In this document: in pieces, positions 7,887 to 14,843 of the stretch
Position numbering within the stretch: the first letter of the stretch is position 1
How the letters are laid out: the number at the start of each line of letters is the position of its first letter
Source of the DNA: Hymenobacter sp.
GTDB taxonomy: Bacteria > Bacteroidota > Bacteroidia > Cytophagales > Hymenobacteraceae
Length of the DNA stretch: 37,307 nt
Direction of reading: 5' to 3'
Assembly (NCBI GenBank): GCA_025354605.1
Contig: JANXMN010000046.1
Coordinates: forward strand, 1 to 37,307
Position numbers and translations under genes: made by a program
The notes under the pieces: generated by a model
Databases searched by the model: none
What the model was told of the DNA's origin: nothing
Seen by the model: the letters and a program-made list of their open reading frames with translations, nothing else

Positions 7887-8933
7887 CTACGAGGGCAGCC
7901 GGTGGTAGTAGCGCAGCGACTCCGCGATTTCGGCCACCGTCACCGGCTGGTTGAACACACCGCGGCCGATGCCTTGCAGCAGCGTGCAGTTGATGGTGGC
8001 CCCGCTGTTTTTTTTGTCCTGCAGGGCCAGCTCGGCAATGGCCTCGGTTTCCATGCTCACGAAGCTAATCTTGGCAAACACCGAGAACACGAAGGTTTCA
8101 ATTTTATCCAGCTCCTCGGCCGTCAGCAGGCCGTGCTGCACCGACAGCCAGCTTTCGCACACGATGCCCGCGGCCACGGCTTCGCCGTGCAGGGCCTCGC
8201 GGCCGGGCTGCAGCAGCAGGTAGCTTTCGAGGGCGTGGCCCACGGTATGGCCGAAATTGAGCAGCTTGCGCAGCCCGGTTTCGAAGGGGTCGGCCGCCAC
8301 GATGCGCTGCTTGAGGGCCACCGACTCACGGATAATCGGGGTCCAGTCGTCCGTGAGCCAGCCCAGGCGGCGGTTGGTGTCGAAGGCTTCGGCATCGGCG
8401 ATGAGCCAGTGCTTGACGACTTCGGCGTAGCCCGATTTGAGCTGGCGCGGGTCGAGCGTGAGCAGAAACTGCGGGTCGATGAACACGCCGGCCGGCTCCT
8501 GAAACACGCCCAACTGGTTTTTAAACCCCTGGAAGTCAACCCCGGTTTTGCCGCCCACGCTGGCATCGACCTGCGCCAGCAGCGTAGTGGGCACCTGCAC
8601 GAAGCGGATGCCCCGCTTATACAGGGCCGCCGCGAAGCCTCCCAAATCGGTGACGACACCGCCGCCCAGGTTCACCAGCACGGCGTGGCGGTCGGCCCGC
8701 TCTTCGGTGAGCACGCACCACACGGTATCGCAGCTGGCCAGGGTTTTATACTCCTCGCCGGCGGGTATTTCGATGAGCTTGTAGTCGGCCGGCAGGTGGG
8801 GCCGCAGCAGCGGCAGGCACTGCCGGGCCGTGTTGCCGTCAGCCAGCACAAACACGCGGCTCACGGCGGGGCTGGCCAGCAGCGCCGTCAGGGCCGGCAG
8901 CGCTTCGGAGCCAATAATGACGGAATTTTCCAT
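7887..8933 (-). CDS. aroB: 3-dehydroquinate synthase
   Basis: A 348-residue NAD- and divalent-metal-dependent enzyme that cyclises DAHP to 3-dehydroquinate, step two of the shikimate pathway. Diagnostic segments are VNLGGGVVTDLGGFAAALYK (NAD and phosphate site), VPTTLLAQVDASVGGKTGVD, and the metal ligands in GHTVGHALE and LHGEAVAAG. I use the ATG at 8933 (MENSVIIG) rather than the in-frame GTG at 8951; the extra six residues are not typical and would overlap a possible -7 element. It lies directly upstream of aroA and is likely the first gene of that transcript. Confidence 0.96.
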   Translation of the reverse strand: MENSVIIGSEALPALTALLASPAVSRVFVLADGNTARQCLPLLRPHLPADYKLIEIPAGEEYKTLASCDTVWCVLTEERADRHAVLVNLGGGVVTDLGGFAAALYKRGIRFVQVPTTLLAQVDASVGGKTGVDFQGFKNQLGVFQEPAGVFIDPQFLLTLDPRQLKSGYAEVVKHWLIADAEAFDTNRRLGWLTDDWTPIIRESVALKQRIVAADPFETGLRKLLNFGHTVGHALESYLLLQPGREALHGEAVAAGIVCESWLSVQHGLLTAEELDKIETFVFSVFAKISFVSMETEAIAELALQDKKNSGATINCTLLQGIGRGVFNQPVTVAEIAESLRYYHRLPS

Positions 8934-9094
8934 GCGGGCAAAAGTCGGCACAAAAACATTTCAAACCGGGCCGCCACCCGCGCAACCATTCCGCCGGGGG
9001 GCCGGTCAGGGGGATATCAGCACTTGTTCGGTCCTTCCTTTCCGCATTTCCTACTCCGCTTTCATTTTTTCGCCGCCTTTTTTTTCGCTGCATC

Positions 9095-9541
9095 ATGTAC
9101 CAATCCTTCCGCCCCCTGGTTGCTGCTGCCCTCGTCAGCCTGTCCGCCCTTTCCGCCTGCCAAAAAACGCCCATCGAGCCGGTGGCCCCCGCTACCCTGG
9201 TCGCCCGCTGGGAGTTGACCCAAACAACCGGCGGCATCGGCGGGGGCACCCAGCCCGCCAACCCACAACAACTGGTTGAGGTGGTTTTCTCGGCCAGCGG
9301 CCAGGCGCAGTTTCTGCTCAATGGCGTGCCCACGGCCACCGCCAGCTATTCGCTGGTTACGGCCCCGGCCCAGACCACCGGCCACCCCGAAACCTTCATC
9401 GAGTACGGTGCGCCCGTCCCCAGCACGCACCAGTTCATCGCCGAGCTCACCGCCACTACCCTGGTGCTGCGCGACGACAACCCCGATGGCCAGGACCTGC
9501 ACTACCGCCGCGAGCAGCCGTTTTTCTGCGGCACGCGCTAA
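9095..9541 (+). CDS. Small putative lipoprotein
   Basis: A 148-residue protein with a lipoprotein signal peptide. Its hydrophobic stretch ends in the lipobox Leu19-Ser20-Ala21-Cys22, so lipidation at Cys22 is predicted. The remainder (LVARWELTQTTGG..., then several beta-strand-like segments) resembles small lipocalin-like Bacteroidota lipoproteins, in which a short beta sandwich begins with 'W.L'. I recognise no function. It is divergent from aroB and is followed 52 bp later by another lipoprotein with a similar opening, so the two may be a diverged pair. Confidence 0.75.
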   Translation: MYQSFRPLVAAALVSLSALSACQKTPIEPVAPATLVARWELTQTTGGIGGGTQPANPQQLVEVVFSASGQAQFLLNGVPTATASYSLVTAPAQTTGHPETFIEYGAPVPSTHQFIAELTATTLVLRDDNPDGQDLHYRREQPFFCGTR

Positions 9542-9593
9542 GCCCGGCGCTCCCCGCCCCTGATTTCCCCTTCACTTTTCCAACCCTTCGCTC

Positions 9594-9998
9594 ATGTCCA
9601 GAAAGTTTCTGTTGCCCGTCGTGCTATCCGGCCTGCTGCTCCCCCTTGTCAGCTGCCAGAAAGACAGCTCCTCAAAGCCTGACAGCACCAGCCTCAGCGG
9701 CACTTGGCAGCTCACCAACCGGCAGTGCTATTGCCTGCTACCCGGACTACCCAACGAGCAAATGCGCTTCGACGCCACTTCTTTCGCGCTGCTGAAAGAC
9801 GGCCGCAAGACGCTTAACGGCACTTATTCTGCTACCGTGCCGGCCGCCGTCTGCGGTCGTTCGGCCGGGCCGGCCATCCGCTTCCAGCCCGACTCTACCG
9901 CCGCCCACGTGGCCCAGTTCACCCTCAGCGGCAACACCCTCACCCTCGACTACGGCAGCCCCTGCGATGGCCCGCTGGATACCTACGAGCGGCAATAG
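9594..9998 (+). CDS. Small putative lipoprotein, lipocalin-like
   Basis: A 134-residue protein with signal peptide MSRKFLLPVVLSGLLLPLVS and lipobox Leu18-Val19-Ser20-Cys21. After the lipidated Cys and a short Ser/Lys linker comes SLSGTWQLTNRQC, the usual opening of lipocalin-like domains (SG.W.L), then alternating polar/hydrophobic strands. Four or more Cys residues in the mature part could form disulfides. Function is unknown. It is probably in one transcript with the upstream lipoprotein (52-bp gap). A 21-bp tandem array follows its 3' end. Confidence 0.75.
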   Translation: MSRKFLLPVVLSGLLLPLVSCQKDSSSKPDSTSLSGTWQLTNRQCYCLLPGLPNEQMRFDATSFALLKDGRKTLNGTYSATVPAAVCGRSAGPAIRFQPDSTAAHVAQFTLSGNTLTLDYGSPCDGPLDTYERQ

Positions 9999-10309
9999 CA
10001 GCTGCCGTAGCTGGCCGCCGCCTACAAGCGGGCGCGGGTAATTCACCGGCTTGCGCACGCAAATCAATAGCGGGAGTCAGTAGATAGGCTCCCGACCTAT
10101 GCAAACAGCCCACGGGCCTGTGTAGCTGGCTCGCCGGGCCATGTAGATGGTTCGCCGGGGCATGTAGGATGGCCTGCTGGGGCATGCAGATGGCTCACGG
10201 GGGCGTGCAGATGGCTCGCGGGGGCATGCAAATGGCCTGCGGGGGCATGTAGATTGATACATGTCACTGGAAACGGCTTTTTTGGACGAGTCCAACCGCT
10301 TGCTTCCGC
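9999..10309. other. Intergenic region holding tandem array B
   Basis: This 311-bp stretch separates the second lipoprotein gene from the convergent DAHP synthase gene. Its main content is the 21-bp repeat array at 10085-10253. Open frames of 72-81 codons on the minus strand run through the array but have repetitive, Arg/Pro/Cys-rich translations and no family resemblance. I do not regard them as genes. I see no clear terminator. Confidence 0.6.
10085..10253. repeat. 21-bp tandem repeat array, about eight units (array B)
   Basis: Eight units of 21 nt (one of 22). The six right-hand units are close to TGGCTCGCGGGGGCATGCAG plus one base; the two left-hand units are more diverged. Example unit starts are 10127, 10148, 10170, 10191, 10212 and 10233. 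The period equals that of array A at 3725, but the sequence is unrelated. The array lies wholly in an intergenic space between two convergent genes. Confidence 0.85.
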
Positions 10310-11437
10310 CTACAAACCTGGTCCGAGGTGCTCCGCGCCGTCCACTTGCGGGCGGCCGTTGAGCACCTCGGTTTGTTTGCGGATACTCTCAATGTGAATC
10401 AGCTTGTAGAGCTCGGCTACGAACTTTTCGTTCACGTGCAGCTTCTCGGCCCAGTCGGTGCGGGTTTCAAAAATCTCCTTCCAGCGGTCGAATTGCAGGA
10501 TTTTGACGTTGTTCTGCTTCTTGTATTCGGCCAGCTCTTCCACCAGGGCCATGCGCCGGGCCAGGGCTTCCACAATCTCGCGGTCGGCCACGTCCATCTT
10601 CTGGCGCAGCTCCTCGGCTTTGTTGAGGTAATCGACGTTGTCGCTGGAGCGGTAGCGGTATTTCAGCTCACTTAGGATTTCGCCCAGCCGCGCGGGGGTT
10701 ACCTGCTGCTCAGCGTCGCTCAAGGCGTGGTCGGGGTCGGGGTGGCTTTCGATGATGAGGCCGTCGTAGTCGAGGTCGAGGGCCTTTTGGGCGATGGGCA
10801 GCAGCAAATCGCGCCGGCCGCCGATGTGGCTGGGGTCGCAGAAGAGCGGGATGTGCGGAAACCGCGTTTTCAGCTCGATGGGCAGCACCCAGGTGGGCGC
10901 GTTGCGGTAGCGGCTAGGCGCAAACGTGCTGAAGCCCCGGTGAATGGCCGCTAGGTCGTAAATGCCGGCCCGCTCCAGGCGCTCCAGCGCGCCGGCCCAC
11001 AGGGCCACGTCGGGGTTCACGGGGTTTTTCACCATCACGGGCACGCCGGTACCGGCCAGCGCATCGGCCAGCTCCTGCACGGCAAAGGGGTTCACGGTAG
11101 TGCGTGCCCCAATCCAGAGCACGTCGACGCCGTGGGCCAGGGCCTCCTCCACGTGGCGCGGCGTAGCTACCTCGATAGCCGTGGGCAGGCCGGTTTCGGC
11201 CTTCACGCGCCGCAGCCAGGGCAGCGCTGCCGCCCCCATGCCCTCGAACGAGCCTGGCCGGGTGCGGGGCTTCCAGATGCCGGCCCGAAATAAATCGATG
11301 TTGCCCAGCGCCTGCAGGCCGCGGGCGGTGGCCATCACCTGTTCTTCGGTTTCGGCCGAGCAGGGGCCGGCAATCAGAATCGGTTGCCCTTTTCGGGCCA
11401 GCAGGCGGGTGAAATACGTATTGGTGTCGAGAGCCAT
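10310..11437 (-). CDS. Bifunctional 3-deoxy-7-phosphoheptulonate synthase / chorismate mutase (type II)
   Basis: A 375-residue fusion. Residues about 1-250 are a DAHP synthase of the Ibeta/KDO8P-synthase-like type (ILIAGPCSAETEEQV, FRAGIWKPRTRPGSFEGMG, LFCDPSHIGGRRDLLLP), which condenses PEP and erythrose-4-phosphate in the first shikimate step. Residues about 268-360 are an AroQ-type chorismate mutase helix bundle (NKAEELRQKMDVADREIVEA, RMALVEELAEYKKQNNV). This fusion is common in Bacteroidota; the mutase domain is known in related enzymes to give feedback control by prephenate or aromatic amino acids, which I infer but cannot see here. The start ATG is preceded by a plausible TAGGTTTG element. 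It shares a strand with aroB and aroA but is separated from them by two opposite-strand lipoprotein genes. Confidence 0.95.
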   Translation of the reverse strand: MALDTNTYFTRLLARKGQPILIAGPCSAETEEQVMATARGLQALGNIDLFRAGIWKPRTRPGSFEGMGAAALPWLRRVKAETGLPTAIEVATPRHVEEALAHGVDVLWIGARTTVNPFAVQELADALAGTGVPVMVKNPVNPDVALWAGALERLERAGIYDLAAIHRGFSTFAPSRYRNAPTWVLPIELKTRFPHIPLFCDPSHIGGRRDLLLPIAQKALDLDYDGLIIESHPDPDHALSDAEQQVTPARLGEILSELKYRYRSSDNVDYLNKAEELRQKMDVADREIVEALARRMALVEELAEYKKQNNVKILQFDRWKEIFETRTDWAEKLHVNEKFVAELYKLIHIESIRKQTEVLNGRPQVDGAEHLGPGL

Positions 11438-11483
11438 GATAAAAGAAGTGGACGCACGCCGCCGCCAAATCCGGGCGACGCCG

Positions 11484-11491
11484 CAAACCTA
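11484..11491 (-). promoter_or_regulatory. Candidate -7 promoter element (TAGGTTTG) of the DAHP synthase gene
   Basis: Read on the minus strand, 11491-11484 is TAGGTTTG, an exact match to the Bacteroidota -7 consensus TAnnTTTG. It lies 46 bp upstream of the ATG at 11437. The -33 region lacks a good TTTG, so confidence is moderate. Confidence 0.42.
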
Positions 11492-11557
11492 ACGCCAGCG
11501 GCGAATAGGTTGTTTGCCTTTTACCTTCGTGCCATCGTTTGCCCGCCCCATTGCACG

Positions 11558-11578
11558 TTTCTTGTTGCTGGTTGCTAG
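11558..11578 (-). repeat. Inverted heptamer repeat upstream of the proline dehydrogenase gene
   Basis: Read on the minus strand this is CTAGCAA, CCAGCAA, CAAGAAA: three heptamers of the same kind as the array at 11617-11665 but in the opposite direction. The two can pair (CTGGTTGCTAG here with CTAGCAACCAG at 11638-11648), giving a stem across about 60 nt of loop in front of the proline dehydrogenase start. Confidence 0.7.
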
Positions 11579-11616
11579 TACCACATTGCCCGCACGGCAA
11601 ATAGACTAAGCACCTC

Positions 11617-11665
11617 CCAGAAACCAACGACGAATAACTAGCAACCAGAAACCAAAAACCAGCAA
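11617..11665 (+). repeat. Heptanucleotide tandem repeat in the leader of the proline dehydrogenase gene
   Basis: Seven consecutive 7-nt units: CCAGAAA, CCAACGA, CGAATAA, CTAGCAA, CCAGAAA, CCAAAAA, CCAGCAA. Six bases (CTCCTA) separate the last unit from the ATG at 11672, the same spacing as for the heptamers before the oxidoreductase gene. It replaces any normal ribosome-binding region. Confidence 0.78.
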
Positions 11666-11671
11666 CTCCTA

Positions 11672-12871
11672 ATGTCGCCCGCTCCCGCAACCCAGGCCCA
11701 CCCCCTTTCCTTCGACGATACCCGGGTGGCCTTCGCCTCCAAGTCCGATGCTCAGCTGCGCAAGGTCTACGCCCTGTTTGCGGCCATGAACAACGGCACG
11801 TTGGTAAAAACGGGCAGCGGCCTGATGAAAGCCGCCCTCAAGTGGGGGCTGCCGGGCACCCGGTTTCTCATCAAGCACAGCATCTTCGAGCAGTTCTGCG
11901 GCGGCGAAACCATTGCCGAATGCCGCCTCGTCACGGCCGAGCTGGGCAAATACCACATCGGCACCATCCTCGACTATTCGGTTGAAGGGGAAGGCAACGA
12001 CGCCAGCTACGACCGCACCCGCGACGAAGTGCTGGCCACCATCGACGAGGCCCACCGCTCGCCCAGCATTCCGTTCTCGGTGTTCAAAGTCACCGGCGTG
12101 GCCGACGTGGCCATTCTGGAGAAAATTCAGGCCGGCCAGCTCCTCACCACGGCCGAGGAAGCCGCCCACAACCGCGCCGTGGCCCGCGTGGAGGCCCTTT
12201 GCGCCCGTGCCCACCAGCACGGCGTACGCCTCTTCATTGATGCCGAGGAAAGTTGGTTTCAGCATACCATCGACCTGCTGGCCTACGACATGATGGCCAA
12301 GTACAACCACCAGACGGCTATTGTCTGGAACACCTACCAGCTCTACCGCCGCGACCGCCTCGACGCCCTGAAAGCCGCCCACGACCACGCCGCCGAGGCC
12401 GGCTACTACCTCGGGGCCAAGCTGGTGCGCGGGGCCTACATGGAAAAAGAGGCCCGCGTCGCGAAGCAGCGCAGCCAACAAAACCCCATCAACCCCACCA
12501 AGCAGGCCACCGACGACCTTTACGATGAGTCGTTGCGCTACTGCATTGCCCACATCGACCGTATCAGCCTCTGCGCCGGCACCCACAACGAGGCCAGCTC
12601 GCTGCTGCTCACCCAGCTTATGCAGGAGGCCGGCCTCGCCCCGCACGACCCGCGCGTGTGGTTTGCCCAGCTCTACGGCATGAGCGACAACCTTACCTAC
12701 AACCTGGCCAACGGCGGCTACAATACCGCCAAATACCTACCCTACGGCCCCGTAGCCGCCGTGATGCCCTACCTGCTACGCCGCGCCGACGAAAACACCG
12801 CCATTGCCGGCCAGAGCAGCCGCGAGTTCCTCCTGATTCAGAAAGAGCTCCGGCGGCGGCAGAAAAAATAG
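11672..12871 (+). CDS. Proline dehydrogenase (monofunctional, FAD-dependent)
   Basis: A 399-residue enzyme oxidising L-proline to delta-1-pyrroline-5-carboxylate with electrons passed through FAD to the quinone pool. The barrel signatures are visible: LDYSVEGEGNDASYDRT (first third), FIDAEESWFQ, YYLGAKLVRGAYMEKE (proline- and flavin-binding Lys and Arg) and GTHNEASSLLLTQLM. Length fits the monofunctional Bacteroidota form rather than the PutA fusion. The P5C dehydrogenase partner is not in the window. The ATG at 11672 follows a heptamer array and is preceded by CTCCTA rather than a Shine-Dalgarno sequence. A hairpin overlapping the stop codon may terminate the transcript. Confidence 0.93.
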   Translation: MSPAPATQAHPLSFDDTRVAFASKSDAQLRKVYALFAAMNNGTLVKTGSGLMKAALKWGLPGTRFLIKHSIFEQFCGGETIAECRLVTAELGKYHIGTILDYSVEGEGNDASYDRTRDEVLATIDEAHRSPSIPFSVFKVTGVADVAILEKIQAGQLLTTAEEAAHNRAVARVEALCARAHQHGVRLFIDAEESWFQHTIDLLAYDMMAKYNHQTAIVWNTYQLYRRDRLDALKAAHDHAAEAGYYLGAKLVRGAYMEKEARVAKQRSQQNPINPTKQATDDLYDESLRYCIAHIDRISLCAGTHNEASSLLLTQLMQEAGLAPHDPRVWFAQLYGMSDNLTYNLANGGYNTAKYLPYGPVAAVMPYLLRRADENTAIAGQSSREFLLIQKELRRRQKK

Positions 12872-12911
12872 CCGCCGCACAGCTTAGCTGCAAAGCCGGC
12901 GCGGCGGTTTT
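12871..12911 (+). terminator. Possible terminator overlapping the proline dehydrogenase stop codon
   Basis: GCCGCCGC (12871-12878) can pair with GCGGCGGT (12901-12908), with one G-T pair, and TTTT follows at 12908-12911. The loop is long (22 nt) and can fold internally (AGCTTAGCT). The T tract is short, so this is only moderately convincing. Confidence 0.45.
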
Positions 12912-12976
12912 CGGAACGATTGTGGATGAGGAGGGCCGCGCGCCAGGGCCGGGCTGGCCAGGTAAGCGGGCAAATG

Positions 12977-13008
12977 TTGCGGCTTCCGCCGATTATTTGC
13001 TAATTTTC
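12977..13008 (+). promoter_or_regulatory. Candidate promoter of the 122-aa protein gene
   Basis: TTG at 12977-12979 and TAATTTTC at 13001-13008 are separated by 21 bp. This resembles the Bacteroidota TTG-N17-23-TAnnTTTG layout with one change in the last base. The ATG is 40 bp further on at 13049. Confidence 0.4.
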
Positions 13009-13048
13009 ACCCCCTGAACAGGTTTTTGCTCAATCCCACCCACTAAAT

Positions 13049-13417
13049 ATGATTGGTCGTATCCGCACGTATTTGATTCGTTACGCCCGCCTGCAAACCG
13101 GCACCGTCAGCTACCTCACCCTGGTGCAGGAAGCCGAACTGGGCCTGAATCTGGAAATTTCCCACGAGAAATCGCGTCTGAATGAGATGCTGGCCGAGAT
13201 TTCCATCACTGAGCACGAAGCTGGCCGCTTTCCGCTGAGCTGCCTCGTGAAAGTGCAGGGCTCGAAAGGTCAGGGCGACAACTTCTACAAGCTTTGCGAG
13301 AAAATGGGCATGGGCGAATGGCGCAGCATCAAGCAGGATGAGGAGTTTCTGAAAAACCTCATCCGCGAAACCCGCGGCTTCTGGCGCGACGAAAGCAATT
13401 ATCAACAGTTCGCCTGA
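13049..13417 (+). CDS. Small conserved-looking protein of unknown function
   Basis: A 122-residue soluble protein with balanced composition and good codon use. It opens MIGRIRTYLIRYARLQTGTV and contains VSYLTLVQEAELGLNLEI, which looks helical with charged residues. A C-terminal half with ENLIRETRGFW-like charged helices follows (FLKNLIRETRGFWRDES). No signal peptide, membrane segment or motif known to me is visible. It has its own candidate promoter and is followed by a strong hairpin at 13456, so it is probably monocistronic. Confidence 0.72.
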   Translation: MIGRIRTYLIRYARLQTGTVSYLTLVQEAELGLNLEISHEKSRLNEMLAEISITEHEAGRFPLSCLVKVQGSKGQGDNFYKLCEKMGMGEWRSIKQDEEFLKNLIRETRGFWRDESNYQQFA

Positions 13418-13770
13418 TTTATTTCGGGCGCAACCGCCTTTTTCAACAGCCCCAGCGGCCCTTCGGAACTTGTTTCCGAAGGGCCGTTGACGTTTCTACC
13501 AAGCCTACGTAGGCCGCATTACCAAGCTCAGCGCTGGCTGGTTTAAGTTGTTCATTACGGGCAATAACCTGAGCCTGTGCCTTGCCGGATTCTGCTTCGC
13601 CAGGGCCCTTTTTTGCGGACAGATGTCCCCCCGCAAACAGCTAAACGATACCTCATCTAGCAGCATTACACAATTCTGGCCTTCTGCAACCCCCGCCTCC
13701 GCCTCCCCGTTAAGCCCATCAACCAGCCCCCGCGCTGACTTTCTTTCTCACCCTCCAACTCCCCCATTCC
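13418..13770. other. Intergenic region before the stress-protein gene
   Basis: This 353-bp stretch has no convincing gene. It begins with the hairpin at 13456-13486. The rest is mixed sequence with a small palindrome CCTACGTAGG near 13504 and a pyrimidine-rich stretch just before the next ATG (13741-13770). I find no clear TAnnTTTG element. The length is enough for the regulatory region of the stress protein that follows. Confidence 0.5.
13456..13486 (+). terminator. Strong hairpin, probable terminator of the 122-aa protein gene
   Basis: A perfect 13-bp stem (13456-13468 CGGCCCTTCGGAA with 13474-13486) encloses a 5-nt loop. It lies 38 bp after the stop codon. The following sequence (TTGACGTTTCT) is only weakly T-rich, so it may be an attenuated or RNA-stabilising hairpin rather than a full terminator. 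Confidence 0.65.
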
Positions 13771-14610
13771 ATGAATACCAACGATTCGAACAATCCGCAG
13801 AACACCGGTACCGGCGCAGGCTCTAACTATGGCACCCAGAACACCGGCACTGGCCTGGGCAACAGCACCGGCCTCAGCAACGAAGGCACCAGCTACAACG
13901 CCGGCACCGGTGTAAACGCTACCGGCAGTTCCTACAGCACCCCCACTAATGCGGTTGACGGCGACGACTTTAGCGCGACCGCTAAAGGTGCTGCCATTGC
14001 CGGTACCCCCGGTGCCGTAGTAGGCCGCGCCATCGATGGCGTGCAGAACACCGCCGACAGCGCCGCCCACGCCGTGACCGGCGAGCCTTACCGCGACGGT
14101 GGCAGCATGAGCGGCATGTTTCGCGACCGCAGCAGCGCTGAGAAAGCCTACCAGTCGCTGCACTCACGCGGCTATGGCAAAGACGACGTGAACCTGCTCA
14201 TGTCGGATGACACTCGCAAAACCCACTTCGGCGACGACACCGCCCATACCGAACTTGGCGATAAGGCCATGGAAGGTGCCGGCGTAGGCTCGGCCATCGG
14301 TGGCACCGCCGGCGCTATCATTGGTGCTATTGCCGCCATTGGCACTTCGGTAGCCCTGCCCGGCCTGGGCCTCATCATTGCCGGCCCGCTGGCCGCTGCC
14401 CTCGCCGGTGCAGGTGCTGGTGGCCTCACGGGTGGCCTAGTAGGTGCCCTGGTGGGCTCGGGTATTCCCGAGGAGCACGCTGCCGAGTACGAAACCGGTA
14501 TCAAAAACGGCGGTATTGTGATGGGCGTGAAGCCCCGCAATGCCGAAGATGCAAAGTATTTCGAAGAGGAGTTCCGTCGCCACAACGGCGACAAAATCTA
14601 CAAATACTAA
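13771..14610 (+). CDS. General-stress-type protein with YflT-like domain and glycine-zipper region
   Basis: A 279-residue protein. Residues about 1-60 are low-complexity Asn/Thr/Gly/Ser repeats (NTGTG). At about 108-150 is a segment typical of the 'heat-induced stress protein YflT' / general stress protein 17M domain (MFRDRSSAEKAYQSLHSRGY, DDVNLLMSDDTR). Residues about 165-235 form a glycine-zipper, Ala/Gly-rich hydrophobic stretch (GSAIGGTAGAIIGAIAAIG), probably membrane-associated. The C-terminal NGGIVMGVKPRNAEDAKYFEEEF completes the family pattern. Such proteins are stress-induced in other bacteria; the molecular role is unknown. It ends with a good terminator and is probably monocistronic. 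Confidence 0.82.
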   Translation: MNTNDSNNPQNTGTGAGSNYGTQNTGTGLGNSTGLSNEGTSYNAGTGVNATGSSYSTPTNAVDGDDFSATAKGAAIAGTPGAVVGRAIDGVQNTADSAAHAVTGEPYRDGGSMSGMFRDRSSAEKAYQSLHSRGYGKDDVNLLMSDDTRKTHFGDDTAHTELGDKAMEGAGVGSAIGGTAGAIIGAIAAIGTSVALPGLGLIIAGPLAAALAGAGAGGLTGGLVGALVGSGIPEEHAAEYETGIKNGGIVMGVKPRNAEDAKYFEEEFRRHNGDKIYKY

Positions 14611-14645
14611 TTGATTGCGTGGGCTTCGGCCTGACAACCAATGGA

Positions 14646-14676
14646 AAGCCTCTCCCAGCCGGGAGGGGCTTTTTTT
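14646..14676 (+). terminator. Intrinsic terminator of the stress-protein gene
   Basis: An 11-bp stem (14646-14656 with 14661-14671, one G-T pair), loop AGCC and a seven-T tract (14670-14676), 35 bp after the stop codon. Confidence 0.88.
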
Positions 14677-14805
14677 GTAGCTGCCCGGGGTTCCTTGCAG
14701 TGCTCCTTTGGGCCGATGCAACCATTTGCGCAGCCGGGCACTTATTAGCCCCACTGCCGGGTTTTAGCCTCACAGATGCACCTGGCCTTTGGCGGGGCTT
14801 CTCCG

Positions 14806-14813
14806 TATATTTG
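14806..14813 (+). promoter_or_regulatory. Candidate -7 promoter element (TATATTTG) of the S41 protease gene
   Basis: TATATTTG is an exact TAnnTTTG match and lies 30 bp before the ATG at 14844. A TTTGG motif is found upstream, but at about 14-15 bp spacing, which is shorter than usual. Confidence 0.45.
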
Positions 14814-14843
14814 ATTTTTCCTCCCCGATTTATTTTTTCGCTG

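Noticed and set aside
10085..10253. CRISPR array
   Set aside because: Units are directly adjacent with no unique spacers, and no cas gene is present; this is a simple tandem repeat.
10077..10295. Minus-strand 72-aa frame through the 21-bp array
   Set aside because: It is a repetitive Cys/Pro/Arg-rich peptide. One repeat unit of 22 nt shifts the frame, so the array is not maintained as a peptide repeat.
10262..10297. Terminator of the DAHP synthase gene
   Set aside because: The small hairpin TTGGAC/GTCCAA has its A/T run on the wrong side for the minus strand, so it cannot act as an intrinsic terminator there.
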